A stretch of DNA of 37,595 bases from UBA6448 sp051893155 (GTDB lineage: Bacteria > Bacillota_I > Bacilli_A > RF39 > UBA660): assembly GCA_051893155.1 (NCBI GenBank), contig JBJFGY010000081.1:1-37595 (forward strand), in the 5' to 3' direction. The notes under the pieces were generated by a model. That model saw only the letters and a list, made by a program, of their open reading frames with translations. It had not been told where the DNA came from and searched no databases. Position 1 is the first letter of the stretch, and every line of letters starts with the position of its first letter. Positions 29,274 through 37,544 of the stretch are shown here, piece by piece. The translations under genes and the position numbers were made by a program.

Positions 29274-31819
29274 TGAAAAAAATTATTTTAATAGATGGTA
29301 ATAATTTAATGTTTCGAAGTTATTATGCCACTTTTTATAGTGGTGCTAATATGAAAAATAGTAAAGGGCTTCCTACAAATGCTTTATTTAGTTTTGCTAC
29401 AATGATTAATAAAATAATTAAAGAAGAAAATCCTAAGTATATTGCTGTTGCTTTTGATATTGGAAAAAACTTTCGAAAAAAAGAATTTAGTTTTTATAAA
29501 GAAGGAAGGCAAAATACACCAGATGAACTTAAAATGCAAATGCCTTATGCAAGAAAACTTTTAGAGGCAATGGGTATAAAATATTTAGAACTTGAGCCGT
29601 ATGAAGCGGATGATATTATCGGAACTCTTACAAAAATGATTCTTGAAGATACTGATTTTGATGCAACAATTATTTCTTCAGATAAAGATTTACTTCAACT
29701 AATTAATTATGATACAGATGTAAAACTTTTAAAACAAAATGGTTTTATTCGTTATAATGAAAAAACTTTTAAAGAAGAATTTGGAATTGATCCAATTAAT
29801 ATCATAGATTTAAAAGCCTTAATGGGCGATAGTTCAGATAATATACCAGGAGTAAAAGGAATTGGTGAAAAAGGTGCTTTAAAATTATTAAAAGAATATA
29901 AAACAATAGAAAATTTATATGATAATATTGATAAAATTAAAGGAAGTACTTATGATAAACTAGTTACTTATAAAAATGATGCATTTATGTCTAAAAAAAT
30001 AGCTACAATATATCAAGATGTACCTTTAAATATTAATTTAAATGATTTAAAATACGATGGACCTAATAATGATTTATTATATGAAGTGTATAGTGAACTT
30101 GAATTTAATTCACTTTTAAGTACTTTAAATAAAGAAATACCTAAAGAAAAAATAAATTACATAAAAGTAGATGAAAATATTAATGTAATAACAGATAATA
30201 ATATTGCTTTATATATTGAAACAGATAATGAAAATTATACTATGGCAAATATTTTAAGTGCTGTTATTTATGATGGCAAATTTTATTATTATTTTTCAAA
30301 AGAAAATCTAAAATATTTAGATTTAAATAATAAAAATGTAATTACATATGATTATAAAAAAGATAGTTATTTATTAAATACTAATTTTTCTTTTGAAGAT
30401 TTTTCTTTAATATCATATCTTAATGGAATGAATATTAAAGATGATATATCTTCGTTAAGTATAAAATATGGTTATGAGATACTTGGTTATAATAATTTAA
30501 TTAAATTATATGAAACAGATGAATATATTCAAAATGAGTTATTAAAGGTAAAATTTATGTATGATAAATTTGATACTATTAAACAGGATTTAATAAAAAT
30601 TAATCAATATGAAATATATGAAAGTATTGAAAAACCTCTTGCTAAAGTTTTATCAGATATGGAAAAAACAGGAATTAAAGTAGATGAAAGTGTATTAACT
30701 TTACAAAAAGAAGATATTGAATATAAACTTAAGGAAATTACAAATAAAATATATGATTATGCTGGCCAGGAGTTTAATATATCTTCTCCGAAACAATTAA
30801 GTTATATTTTATTTGAAAAAATGCAACTTGCTAAAGGAAAGAAAAATAAAACAAGTTTTAAAACAGATGTAAATACATTAGAAAAATTAGTTAATGTTCA
30901 TCCAATTATTAATTTAATTTTAGAATATCGAGGACTTGCTAAATTAAATTCAACATATATTGATGGTCTTAAAGATTATATTCAAAATGATGGTAAAATT
31001 CATAGTATTTTTAAACAAACAGTTGCTAGAACTGGAAGACTTTCATCAGTTCATCCAAATTTACAAAATATCCCAGTAAAAGATGAAGAAGGTAAAAATA
31101 TTCGTAAAGCATTTTTACCAAGTAATGATTTATTTTTAAGTTTAGATTATTCACAAATTGAACTTAGAATTTTAGCGGATATAGCAAACTGCCAAACAAT
31201 GATTGATACCTTTAATAATGATGAAGATATACATGCTAAAGTTGCTAGCGATATTCATAATAAAGATATTAAAGATGTTACTAAAGCAGAAAGAAGTGCA
31301 GCCAAAAGTGTTATATTTGGTATAGTTTATGGTATAAGTGGTTTTGGTCTTGGTGAAAATCTTCATATATCTAAAAAAGATGCCGATAAATTTATTGAAA
31401 AGTATTATGAACTTTATCCTGAAGTAAAAATATATATGGATAGTGAAATTAATTTTGCTAAAGAAAATGGATTTATAGAAACCAAATATGGTAGAAAAAG
31501 ATATATAAGTGAAATAAATGATGCTAATTTTATGGTTAGAAAATCTGGTGAAAGAATGGCAATTAATAGTCCAATACAAGGAACAGCTGCAGATATAATT
31601 AAAATGGCTATGATAAAAATAAATGATATTTTTACTAAAGAAGGTATTCAAAGTAAGTTAGTTTTGCAAATCCATGATGAATTAATTTTTGATGTTAAAA
31701 AAGAAGAATTAGATAAAATTATTAATATTGTAAAATATGAAATGGAAAATATAGTAAAACTAAAAGTACCACTTAAAGTAAGTGCTGATACTGGACTCAG
31801 TTGGTATGATATTAAATAG
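29273..31819 (+). CDS. polA: DNA polymerase I
   Basis: Fills gaps and removes RNA primers in replication and repair. 848 residues: 5'-nuclease domain about 1-290 (EADDII, SSDKDLLQL, GDSSDNIPGVKGIG), a central exonuclease-like domain about 300-480, and the polymerase domain to the end with motif A DYSQIELRILA, motif B KSVIFGIVYGISGFGL and motif C LQIHDELIFD. The 3'-5' exonuclease site is degenerate (YIETD where E. coli has DTETD), so proofreading is probably lost, as in B. subtilis and Taq. GGGAGGA precedes the ATG, which overlaps the fic stop. mutM follows after eight bases. Confidence 0.95.
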   Translation: MKKIILIDGNNLMFRSYYATFYSGANMKNSKGLPTNALFSFATMINKIIKEENPKYIAVAFDIGKNFRKKEFSFYKEGRQNTPDELKMQMPYARKLLEAMGIKYLELEPYEADDIIGTLTKMILEDTDFDATIISSDKDLLQLINYDTDVKLLKQNGFIRYNEKTFKEEFGIDPINIIDLKALMGDSSDNIPGVKGIGEKGALKLLKEYKTIENLYDNIDKIKGSTYDKLVTYKNDAFMSKKIATIYQDVPLNINLNDLKYDGPNNDLLYEVYSELEFNSLLSTLNKEIPKEKINYIKVDENINVITDNNIALYIETDNENYTMANILSAVIYDGKFYYYFSKENLKYLDLNNKNVITYDYKKDSYLLNTNFSFEDFSLISYLNGMNIKDDISSLSIKYGYEILGYNNLIKLYETDEYIQNELLKVKFMYDKFDTIKQDLIKINQYEIYESIEKPLAKVLSDMEKTGIKVDESVLTLQKEDIEYKLKEITNKIYDYAGQEFNISSPKQLSYILFEKMQLAKGKKNKTSFKTDVNTLEKLVNVHPIINLILEYRGLAKLNSTYIDGLKDYIQNDGKIHSIFKQTVARTGRLSSVHPNLQNIPVKDEEGKNIRKAFLPSNDLFLSLDYSQIELRILADIANCQTMIDTFNNDEDIHAKVASDIHNKDIKDVTKAERSAAKSVIFGIVYGISGFGLGENLHISKKDADKFIEKYYELYPEVKIYMDSEINFAKENGFIETKYGRKRYISEINDANFMVRKSGERMAINSPIQGTAADIIKMAMIKINDIFTKEGIQSKLVLQIHDELIFDVKKEELDKIINIVKYEMENIVKLKVPLKVSADTGLSWYDIK

Positions 31820-31827
31820 GAGGATTT

Positions 31828-32655
31828 ATGCCAGAACTACCCGAAGTTGAAACAGTAAGAAATTATTTAAAGAAAAATATATTAAATAAAAAAATAATTA
31901 ATATAGATGTTTTATATCCAAAAATGATTGAAAATGATCTAAAATTTTTTAAAGACAATTTAATTAATAATTATTTTATTGATATTAAAAGAAAAGGAAA
32001 GTATTTAATATTTGAAACAAATAATAATTATTTGATATCTCATCTAAGGATGGAAGGTAAATTTAATATAAAAAATAAAGATGATATTATTACTAAACAT
32101 GAACATATAATATTTTATTTTGATGATTTTACTTTAAGATATGATGATACAAGAAAATTTGGTAGAATGAAATTAATTAATAAAGATGATTTAGATGAAT
32201 ATTTTTCTAATTTAGGACCTGATGCTAATAATATAAATGATATAAATGATATAAATGATATAAATGAAATATATAATAAAATTCATAAATCAAATAATAT
32301 GATTAAAACTATTTTACTCGATCAAAGTATTATATCTGGAATAGGTAATATTTATGCTGATGAAATTCTTTTTGACAGTAAAATAAGTCCTTTTAAAAAA
32401 GGCAAAGAAATAAGCTTTGTAGAGGTTGAAAATATTTTAAAATCAAGTAAAAAAATATTAAATGAAGCTATTAAGTATAAAGGAACAACTATTAAAAGTT
32501 TTACTTCAGCATACCATCAAAAAGGTAGTTATCAAAATTATTTAAAGGTACATACAAAAAATAAATGCAATATTTGTAATAGTAATATATTAAAATCAAA
32601 AATTAATGGAAGAAGTACTTATTATTGTGAAGTATGTCAAAAGGTAGAAAAATGA
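31828..32655 (+). CDS. mutM: Formamidopyrimidine-DNA glycosylase (MutM/Fpg)
   Basis: Removes 8-oxoguanine and other oxidised bases and cuts the abasic site. 275 residues. MPELPEVETV gives the catalytic Pro2 and Glu3; the HLRMEGKF region supplies the conserved Lys; RYDDTRKFGRM and the helix-two-turn-helix SIISGIGNIYADEIL are present. The zinc finger is C-x2-C-x16-C-x2-C at the end. Odd: residues 136-147 are four IND/INE units coded by a 9-bp tandem repeat in the linker after GPDAN. AGGAGG precedes the ATG. polA-mutM is a common Firmicute pair. It overlaps the next gene by four bases (ATGA). Confidence 0.95.
   Translation: MPELPEVETVRNYLKKNILNKKIINIDVLYPKMIENDLKFFKDNLINNYFIDIKRKGKYLIFETNNNYLISHLRMEGKFNIKNKDDIITKHEHIIFYFDDFTLRYDDTRKFGRMKLINKDDLDEYFSNLGPDANNINDINDINDINEIYNKIHKSNNMIKTILLDQSIISGIGNIYADEILFDSKISPFKKGKEISFVEVENILKSSKKILNEAIKYKGTTIKSFTSAYHQKGSYQNYLKVHTKNKCNICNSNILKSKINGRSTYYCEVCQKVEK
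32233..32268 (+). repeat. 9-bp tandem repeat inside mutM
   Basis: Four copies of ATAAATGAT: exact at 32233, 32242 and 32251, and with the last base changed at 32260. Each unit is three in-frame codons, so copy changes keep the reading frame. Confidence 0.9.
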
Positions 32656-33179
32656 AAGAACAAATAGTTTCAATTATTACTTTAACTATATTTTTAATTG
32701 GCGCCTTTTTTTGCTATAAAAAAGTACAAAAAGTTGACACTATAGAAGAAAAACAAAATTCACTTTTATTTATTAATTACGATAATAACATTATTAATGC
32801 AAATATTGATATAAATGATGATAAAACTATTTTGAAAAGTAAAGCTTTTGTAAATTATGAAAGTCCTATTGATGATGAAGTTTGTTTAAATATTTATTTA
32901 ATAGGTGGGAGTAATTATACTAAAACTGATGGAGTTGATAGAAATAATAAAGAACTTACTTTTAAAATGATTTATAATGATGAAGTATTTAAGGAAGAAA
33001 AAGAAATTTCTTCTTTTATAGAAAATGAAAAAATAGTATTAGAGCAAATTAAAGTTAAAGCAAATACTAAAGATACCTATGAAATAATAACTAGCTTTTA
33101 TATAAATAATTTAGATCAAAATCACTTAGTTAATAATAATATTATTTTTACTTATAATTTTGAAAAAGTAGATTGTTAA
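32652..33179 (+). CDS. Unknown membrane-anchored secreted protein
   Basis: 175 residues. One N-terminal span (about 6-23, ending GAFFCYKKV) works as a signal anchor; the rest is an outer, acidic, Asn-rich beta-type domain with a pair of cysteines (Cys in DEVCLNIYL and the last residue). I recognise no family. Start at ATG 32652 with AAGGTAG about five bases ahead, overlapping the mutM stop; the ATG at 32634 would put the ribosome site inside the gene. Last gene of the operon. In B. subtilis mutM is followed by ytaF and coaE, which are absent here. Confidence 0.65.
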   Translation: MKEQIVSIITLTIFLIGAFFCYKKVQKVDTIEEKQNSLLFINYDNNIINANIDINDDKTILKSKAFVNYESPIDDEVCLNIYLIGGSNYTKTDGVDRNNKELTFKMIYNDEVFKEEKEISSFIENEKIVLEQIKVKANTKDTYEIITSFYINNLDQNHLVNNNIIFTYNFEKVDC

Positions 33180-33185
33180 AAATGT

Positions 33186-33214
33186 TTGACTTTAATAATT
33201 ATTAGTGTTATTTT
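33186..33214 (+). promoter_or_regulatory. Promoter of the RSH gene
   Basis: TTGACT (33186-33191), 17 bases, TATTTT (33209-33214) with TG at 33206-33207. GTGGGGG then precedes the ATG at 33242. Confidence 0.55.
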
Positions 33215-33241
33215 AATTATGATTTAAATGGTGGGGGTATT

Positions 33242-34633
33242 ATGAATAGGCCTAATTTTGAAATGTTAATTGAACTTGTTAATGAGTATGATACTCTAGA
33301 AAAAGAAAAAATAAAAAATGCATTTGAATATGCAAAAAATGCTCATCAAGGTCAAAAAAGACAAAGTGGTGAAGATTATATTATTCATCCTTTAATGGTT
33401 GCTATTATACTTGCTAGAATGCATGCAGATAGTAATACTATTTGTGCTGGACTTTTACATGATACTTTAGAGGATACTAAAACAACAAAAGAAGAATTAA
33501 TATCTTTATTTAATGAAGATATTGCTAATTTAGTTGACGGCGTTACAAAATTTTCTTTAGTTAATTTTAATTCTCAAGAAGAAATTGAATGTGCAAATAT
33601 TAGAAAAATAATTACAAGTATAACAAGTGATCCTAGAATAATTATCATTAAACTTGCTGATAGATTACATAATATGCGAACTTTAGATTTTAAAAATAAT
33701 GAAAAACAAATAAAAATTGCTAATGAAACAATGAATATTTTTGTCCCACTTGCTAGTTATATTGGTGCTTATCAAATTAAAACAGAACTTGAAGATTTAT
33801 CATTTAAATTTTTAAATCCTGATAAATATCATGAAATATTAGAAAAAAAGTTTTATTTTGAAGAACACATTCAAGAAAATATTTTTGAAATGCAATTAAA
33901 AATACATAATTTTTTAAATGATAAAAATGTTCCAAATACAATGAAAATTAGAACAAAAAATATTTATGGAATTTATAAAAAAATGCAAAAAGGTTATACA
34001 ATTTATGAAATGCATGATTTAATTGCATTAAAAATAGTTACTAAAGAAATAGATGATTGTTATAAAACACTTGGTTTAGTTCATAATATATATCATCCAA
34101 TTAATTTTAAATTTAAAGATTATATTGCTAGTCCTAAAACAAATATGTATCAAAGTCTTCATACAACAGTTTTTGGTTTTAAAAATAATTTAGTTCAAAT
34201 ACAAATTAGAACAGATGAAATGGATCGATTAAACTCATATGGATTAACTAGTTATTGGGTTAGTAATAAGGATAATGCTAAAGAAATTATGCTAGATGAG
34301 TTAAAAAATAAATATCAATTTTTTAAAGTAATTGAATATTTAGATAATAAATGTGATAATAATAAAGAATTTGTTAATTTAGTTGAAAAAGAATTATTTT
34401 CAGATGTTATATATGTATATGATTCAAATGGAATAGTTTATGAACTTGCTAAAGGTTCTACGATTATAGATTTTGCTCTAAAATTAAATAGTAATCTTAC
34501 AAATATTGTTTTTGGAGCATACGTTAATAATAATTTAGTAGGACCAAATTATGTTTTAAATAATAATGATAGAGTTTATATTTTATATAATATGAATAAA
34601 GAAAAAGAAAATGTATTAAGTTTAAAAAAATAA
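33242..34633 (+). CDS. Short RelA/SpoT homologue (HD-synthetase-TGS)
   Basis: Bifunctional-type alarmone enzyme controlling (p)ppGpp. 463 residues instead of about 735. HD hydrolase domain: IIHPLMVA, LLHDTLEDT and LADRLHNMRTL give the His, His-Asp and Asp metal ligands. Synthetase domain: RTKNIYGIYKKMQ, DLIALKIV, KDYIASPKTNMYQSLHTTV and VQIQIRT. A TGS domain (about 385-455) ends the protein. The helical, zinc-finger and ACT domains that sense starved ribosomes are absent. The hydrolase motifs look intact, so both activities may exist. It is the only RSH in the window; a full-length rel elsewhere is possible. Monocistronic, with a weak A/T hairpin after it (about 34631-34666). Confidence 0.88.
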   Translation: MNRPNFEMLIELVNEYDTLEKEKIKNAFEYAKNAHQGQKRQSGEDYIIHPLMVAIILARMHADSNTICAGLLHDTLEDTKTTKEELISLFNEDIANLVDGVTKFSLVNFNSQEEIECANIRKIITSITSDPRIIIIKLADRLHNMRTLDFKNNEKQIKIANETMNIFVPLASYIGAYQIKTELEDLSFKFLNPDKYHEILEKKFYFEEHIQENIFEMQLKIHNFLNDKNVPNTMKIRTKNIYGIYKKMQKGYTIYEMHDLIALKIVTKEIDDCYKTLGLVHNIYHPINFKFKDYIASPKTNMYQSLHTTVFGFKNNLVQIQIRTDEMDRLNSYGLTSYWVSNKDNAKEIMLDELKNKYQFFKVIEYLDNKCDNNKEFVNLVEKELFSDVIYVYDSNGIVYELAKGSTIIDFALKLNSNLTNIVFGAYVNNNLVGPNYVLNNNDRVYILYNMNKEKENVLSLKK

Positions 34634-34713
34634 TTTAATACATTTTTTAATAAAAAAATATGTTAAATACTTTACATAAAAAGCTTTTTTTTATATTAAT
34701 ATAAAAGAAAAAT

Positions 34714-34722
34714 TGATATAAT
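34714..34722 (+). promoter_or_regulatory. Extended -10 promoter of ppdK
   Basis: TGATATAAT with a perfect hexamer at 34717-34722, 21 bases before the ATG; TTGGAGGGA follows as ribosome site. Confidence 0.55.
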
Positions 34723-34743
34723 ATCTTTTGTTGGAGGGATAAT

Positions 34744-37368
34744 ATGAAATATGTTTATTTGTTTTCTGAAGGAAACAAAGATATGAGAAATTTACTTGGT
34801 GGTAAAGGTGCAAATCTTGCAGAAATGACTAAACTTGGTTTACCTGTACCACAAGGTTTTACTATTACAACTGAAGCTTGTACAAGATATTATGATGATG
34901 GTAAAAAAATTAGTGATGATATTCAAAAAGAAATATTTGAAAATATTGCTAAAATGGAAGAAATTACTGGTAAAAAATTTGGTGATATGGAAAATCCATT
35001 ACTTGTATCAGTAAGAAGTGGTGCAAGAGCATCAATGCCTGGTATGATGGATACAATTTTAAATTTAGGTTTAAATGAAGAAGTTGTTGAAACACTTTCT
35101 AAAAAATCTAATAATCCACGTTGGGCATGGGATTGTTATCGTAGATTTATTCAAATGTATTCTGATGTTGTTATGGAAGTTGGTAAAAAATATTTTGAAA
35201 CTTTAATTGACAATATGAAAGATAAAAAAGGTGTTAAATTAGATGTAGAACTTACTGCAGAAGATTTAAAAGAACTTGCTTATGAATTTAAGGAAGAATA
35301 TAAAAATAAGGTTGGAGAGGCTTTCCCAGATAATCCAGTTGATCAATTAATGGGTGCAATTAAAGCTGTATTTAGATCATGGGATAATCCAAGAGCTAAT
35401 GTTTACAGAAGAGATAATGATATTCCTTATTCTTGGGGTACAGCTGTAAATGTTCAAATGATGGCATTTGGAAATATGGGTGAAAGTTCTGGTACTGGTG
35501 TTGCATTTACTAGAGATCCTGCTACTGGGGAAAAACATTTAATGGGTGAATTTTTACTTAATGCTCAAGGCGAAGATGTTGTTGCAGGTGTAAGAACTCC
35601 AGAACCTATTGAGAAGTTAAAAGAGGTTATGCCTAATGTTTATGATGAATTTGTTAATATTTGTTCAATTTTAGAGGATCATTATCATGATATGCAAGAT
35701 ATGGAATTTACTATTGAAAATGAACATTTATATATGCTTCAAACAAGAAATGGTAAAAGAACTGCCAAAGCTGCTTTGAAAATTGCTTGTGATTTAGTTG
35801 ATGAAGGAAAAATTACTGATAAAGAAGCAGTACTTATGATTGATCCTAGAAATTTAGACACACTTTTACATCCAACATTTGATATTAATTCTTTAAAAGG
35901 TGCAACTGAAATAGGTAAAGGTCTTGCAGCATCTCCAGGTGCTGCGGCAGGAAAAGTAGTATTTACGGCAGAAGATGCTAAAAAAGCCCATGAAAATGGT
36001 GAAAAAGTTGTACTTGTAAGACTGGAAACATCTCCGGAAGATATTGAAGGAATGAAGGCTAGTGAAGGTATTCTTACAGTTCGTGGTGGTATGACATCTC
36101 ATGCAGCAGTTGTTGCTCGTGGTATGGGTACTTGTTGTGTATCTGGTTGTCAAGATATCATTATGGATGAAGAAAATAAACGCTTTACTTTAGGTGGAAT
36201 TGAATTTACTGAAGGTAGTGAAATTTCAATAGATGGTTCAACTGGTAAAATTTATCAAGGTATTATACCAAAAGTTGATGCTTCAATAACTGGTGAATTT
36301 GGTCGTATTATGGCTTGGGCTGATAAATATCGTAAACTTAAAGTTAGAACTAATGCTGATACGCCAAAAGATGCTAAAAAAGCTCGTGAACTTGGTGCTG
36401 AAGGAATTGGTTTATGTAGAACAGAGCATATGTTCTTCGAAAAAGATAGAATCGCAGCAATTAGAGAAATGATTTGTTCTGATACCGTAGAAGAAAGAGA
36501 AAAAGCTTTAAATAAATTAGAACCAATGCAACAAAAAGACTTTGAAGATCTTTATGAAGCAATGGAAGGTTATAGTGTAACAATTAGATATCTAGATCCT
36601 CCACTACATGAATTTGTTCCAACTGAAGAAGCTGATATTAAACTTTTAGCGGATACTCAAGGAAAAACTGTTGAGCAAATAAAAGCAATAATTGCTTCAC
36701 TTCATGAATTTAATCCAATGATGGGACATAGAGGTTGTCGTTTAGCTGTTACATTCCCAGAAATTGCTAAGATGCAAACAAGAGCTGTTATAAAGGCTGC
36801 GATAGCTGTTTCAAAAAGAAAAAATATTAAAATAGTTCCTGAAATAATGATTCCACTTGTTGGTGAAGTAAAAGAATTAAAATATGTTAAAAATATTGTT
36901 TGTGAAACAGCAGATGAAATTATTAAAAATGAACAATTTGAAATGGATTATCATGTTGGAACAATGATTGAAATTCCAAGAGCTGCACTTACTGCCGATG
37001 AAATTGCAAAAGAAGCAGATTTCTTCTCATTTGGAACAAATGATTTAACTCAAATGACATTTGGTTTTTCAAGAGATGATGCTGGTAAATTCTTATCTGC
37101 ATACTATGATAAGAAAATATATGAGAATGATCCATTTGCAAAACTTGATCAAAAAGGTGTAGGGAAACTTGTTAAAATGGCTGCAAATTTAGGAAGAGAA
37201 GCAAATCCTAATATTCATTTAGGTATTTGTGGTGAACATGGCGGAGATCCATCAAGTGTAGAATTCTGTCATAATGTAGGTCTTGATTATGTTTCATGCT
37301 CTCCTTATAGAGTACCTATTGCAAGACTTGCTGCTGCACAAGCTGCAATCAAGTCTGATGAACAATAA
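34744..37368 (+). CDS. ppdK: Pyruvate, phosphate dikinase
   Basis: Interconverts PEP + AMP + PPi and pyruvate + ATP + Pi; in fermenting Firmicutes it works in PPi-linked glycolysis or in gluconeogenesis. 874 residues, the usual length. N-terminal ATP-grasp part: LLGGKGANLAEM, VSVRSGARASMPGMMDT, GEFLLNAQGEDVVAG. The swivelling phosphohistidine domain has GGMTSHAAVVARGMG with the catalytic His. The C-terminal TIM barrel has RTEHMFF, GHRGCRL, FGTNDLTQMTFG and ICGEHGGDP with the catalytic Cys. Codon use is less A-ended and more regular than its neighbours, as for a highly expressed gene. The usual regulator gene (PpsR/YqfL type) is not adjacent in this window. Confidence 0.96.
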   Translation: MKYVYLFSEGNKDMRNLLGGKGANLAEMTKLGLPVPQGFTITTEACTRYYDDGKKISDDIQKEIFENIAKMEEITGKKFGDMENPLLVSVRSGARASMPGMMDTILNLGLNEEVVETLSKKSNNPRWAWDCYRRFIQMYSDVVMEVGKKYFETLIDNMKDKKGVKLDVELTAEDLKELAYEFKEEYKNKVGEAFPDNPVDQLMGAIKAVFRSWDNPRANVYRRDNDIPYSWGTAVNVQMMAFGNMGESSGTGVAFTRDPATGEKHLMGEFLLNAQGEDVVAGVRTPEPIEKLKEVMPNVYDEFVNICSILEDHYHDMQDMEFTIENEHLYMLQTRNGKRTAKAALKIACDLVDEGKITDKEAVLMIDPRNLDTLLHPTFDINSLKGATEIGKGLAASPGAAAGKVVFTAEDAKKAHENGEKVVLVRLETSPEDIEGMKASEGILTVRGGMTSHAAVVARGMGTCCVSGCQDIIMDEENKRFTLGGIEFTEGSEISIDGSTGKIYQGIIPKVDASITGEFGRIMAWADKYRKLKVRTNADTPKDAKKARELGAEGIGLCRTEHMFFEKDRIAAIREMICSDTVEEREKALNKLEPMQQKDFEDLYEAMEGYSVTIRYLDPPLHEFVPTEEADIKLLADTQGKTVEQIKAIIASLHEFNPMMGHRGCRLAVTFPEIAKMQTRAVIKAAIAVSKRKNIKIVPEIMIPLVGEVKELKYVKNIVCETADEIIKNEQFEMDYHVGTMIEIPRAALTADEIAKEADFFSFGTNDLTQMTFGFSRDDAGKFLSAYYDKKIYENDPFAKLDQKGVGKLVKMAANLGREANPNIHLGICGEHGGDPSSVEFCHNVGLDYVSCSPYRVPIARLAAAQAAIKSDEQ

Positions 37369-37435
37369 AAAACTTATAAAATAAGATAATTTTATAATTA
37401 ACTCAATTAAAATAAATTGAAAAAATGTAAAACTT

Positions 37436-37480
37436 AGACTAAGATTAAATTTTTTTGTTATAAATCTTAGTCTTTTTTTT
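37436..37480 (+). terminator. Strong terminator downstream of ppdK
   Basis: AGACTAAGATT (37436-37446) pairs with AATCTTAGTCT (37463-37473), 11 pairs, with a T run to 37480. Two smaller A/T hairpins precede it, at 37374-37397 and 37403-37420. Confidence 0.8.
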
Positions 37481-37516
37481 GTTTTTTTATAACAATGTGC
37501 AATGAAATAAAAATAA

Positions 37517-37539
37517 CTTGTAGCACTAAGTTCCACAAG
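37517..37539. other. 23-bp imperfect palindrome near the right end
   Basis: The sequence beginning CTTGTAGCACT and ending TTCCACAAG is a dyad about the A at 37528, with 9 of 11 pairs matching. It is richer in G+C than its surroundings. It lies just before the right copy of the terminal inverted repeat. Operator or recombination site are possibilities; neither is shown. Confidence 0.45.
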
Positions 37540-37544
37540 CATAA

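Noticed and set aside
31172..31651. 159-codon frame opposite polA
   Set aside because: Antisense to the polymerase domain of polA; Phe/Ile/Tyr-rich shadow without start signals.
32233..32268. CRISPR or other regulatory repeat array
   Set aside because: Nine-base units without spacers, in frame within mutM.
35893..36153. Thr/Ser-rich 86-codon frame opposite ppdK
   Set aside because: Shadow of the regular codon pattern of ppdK on the other strand.
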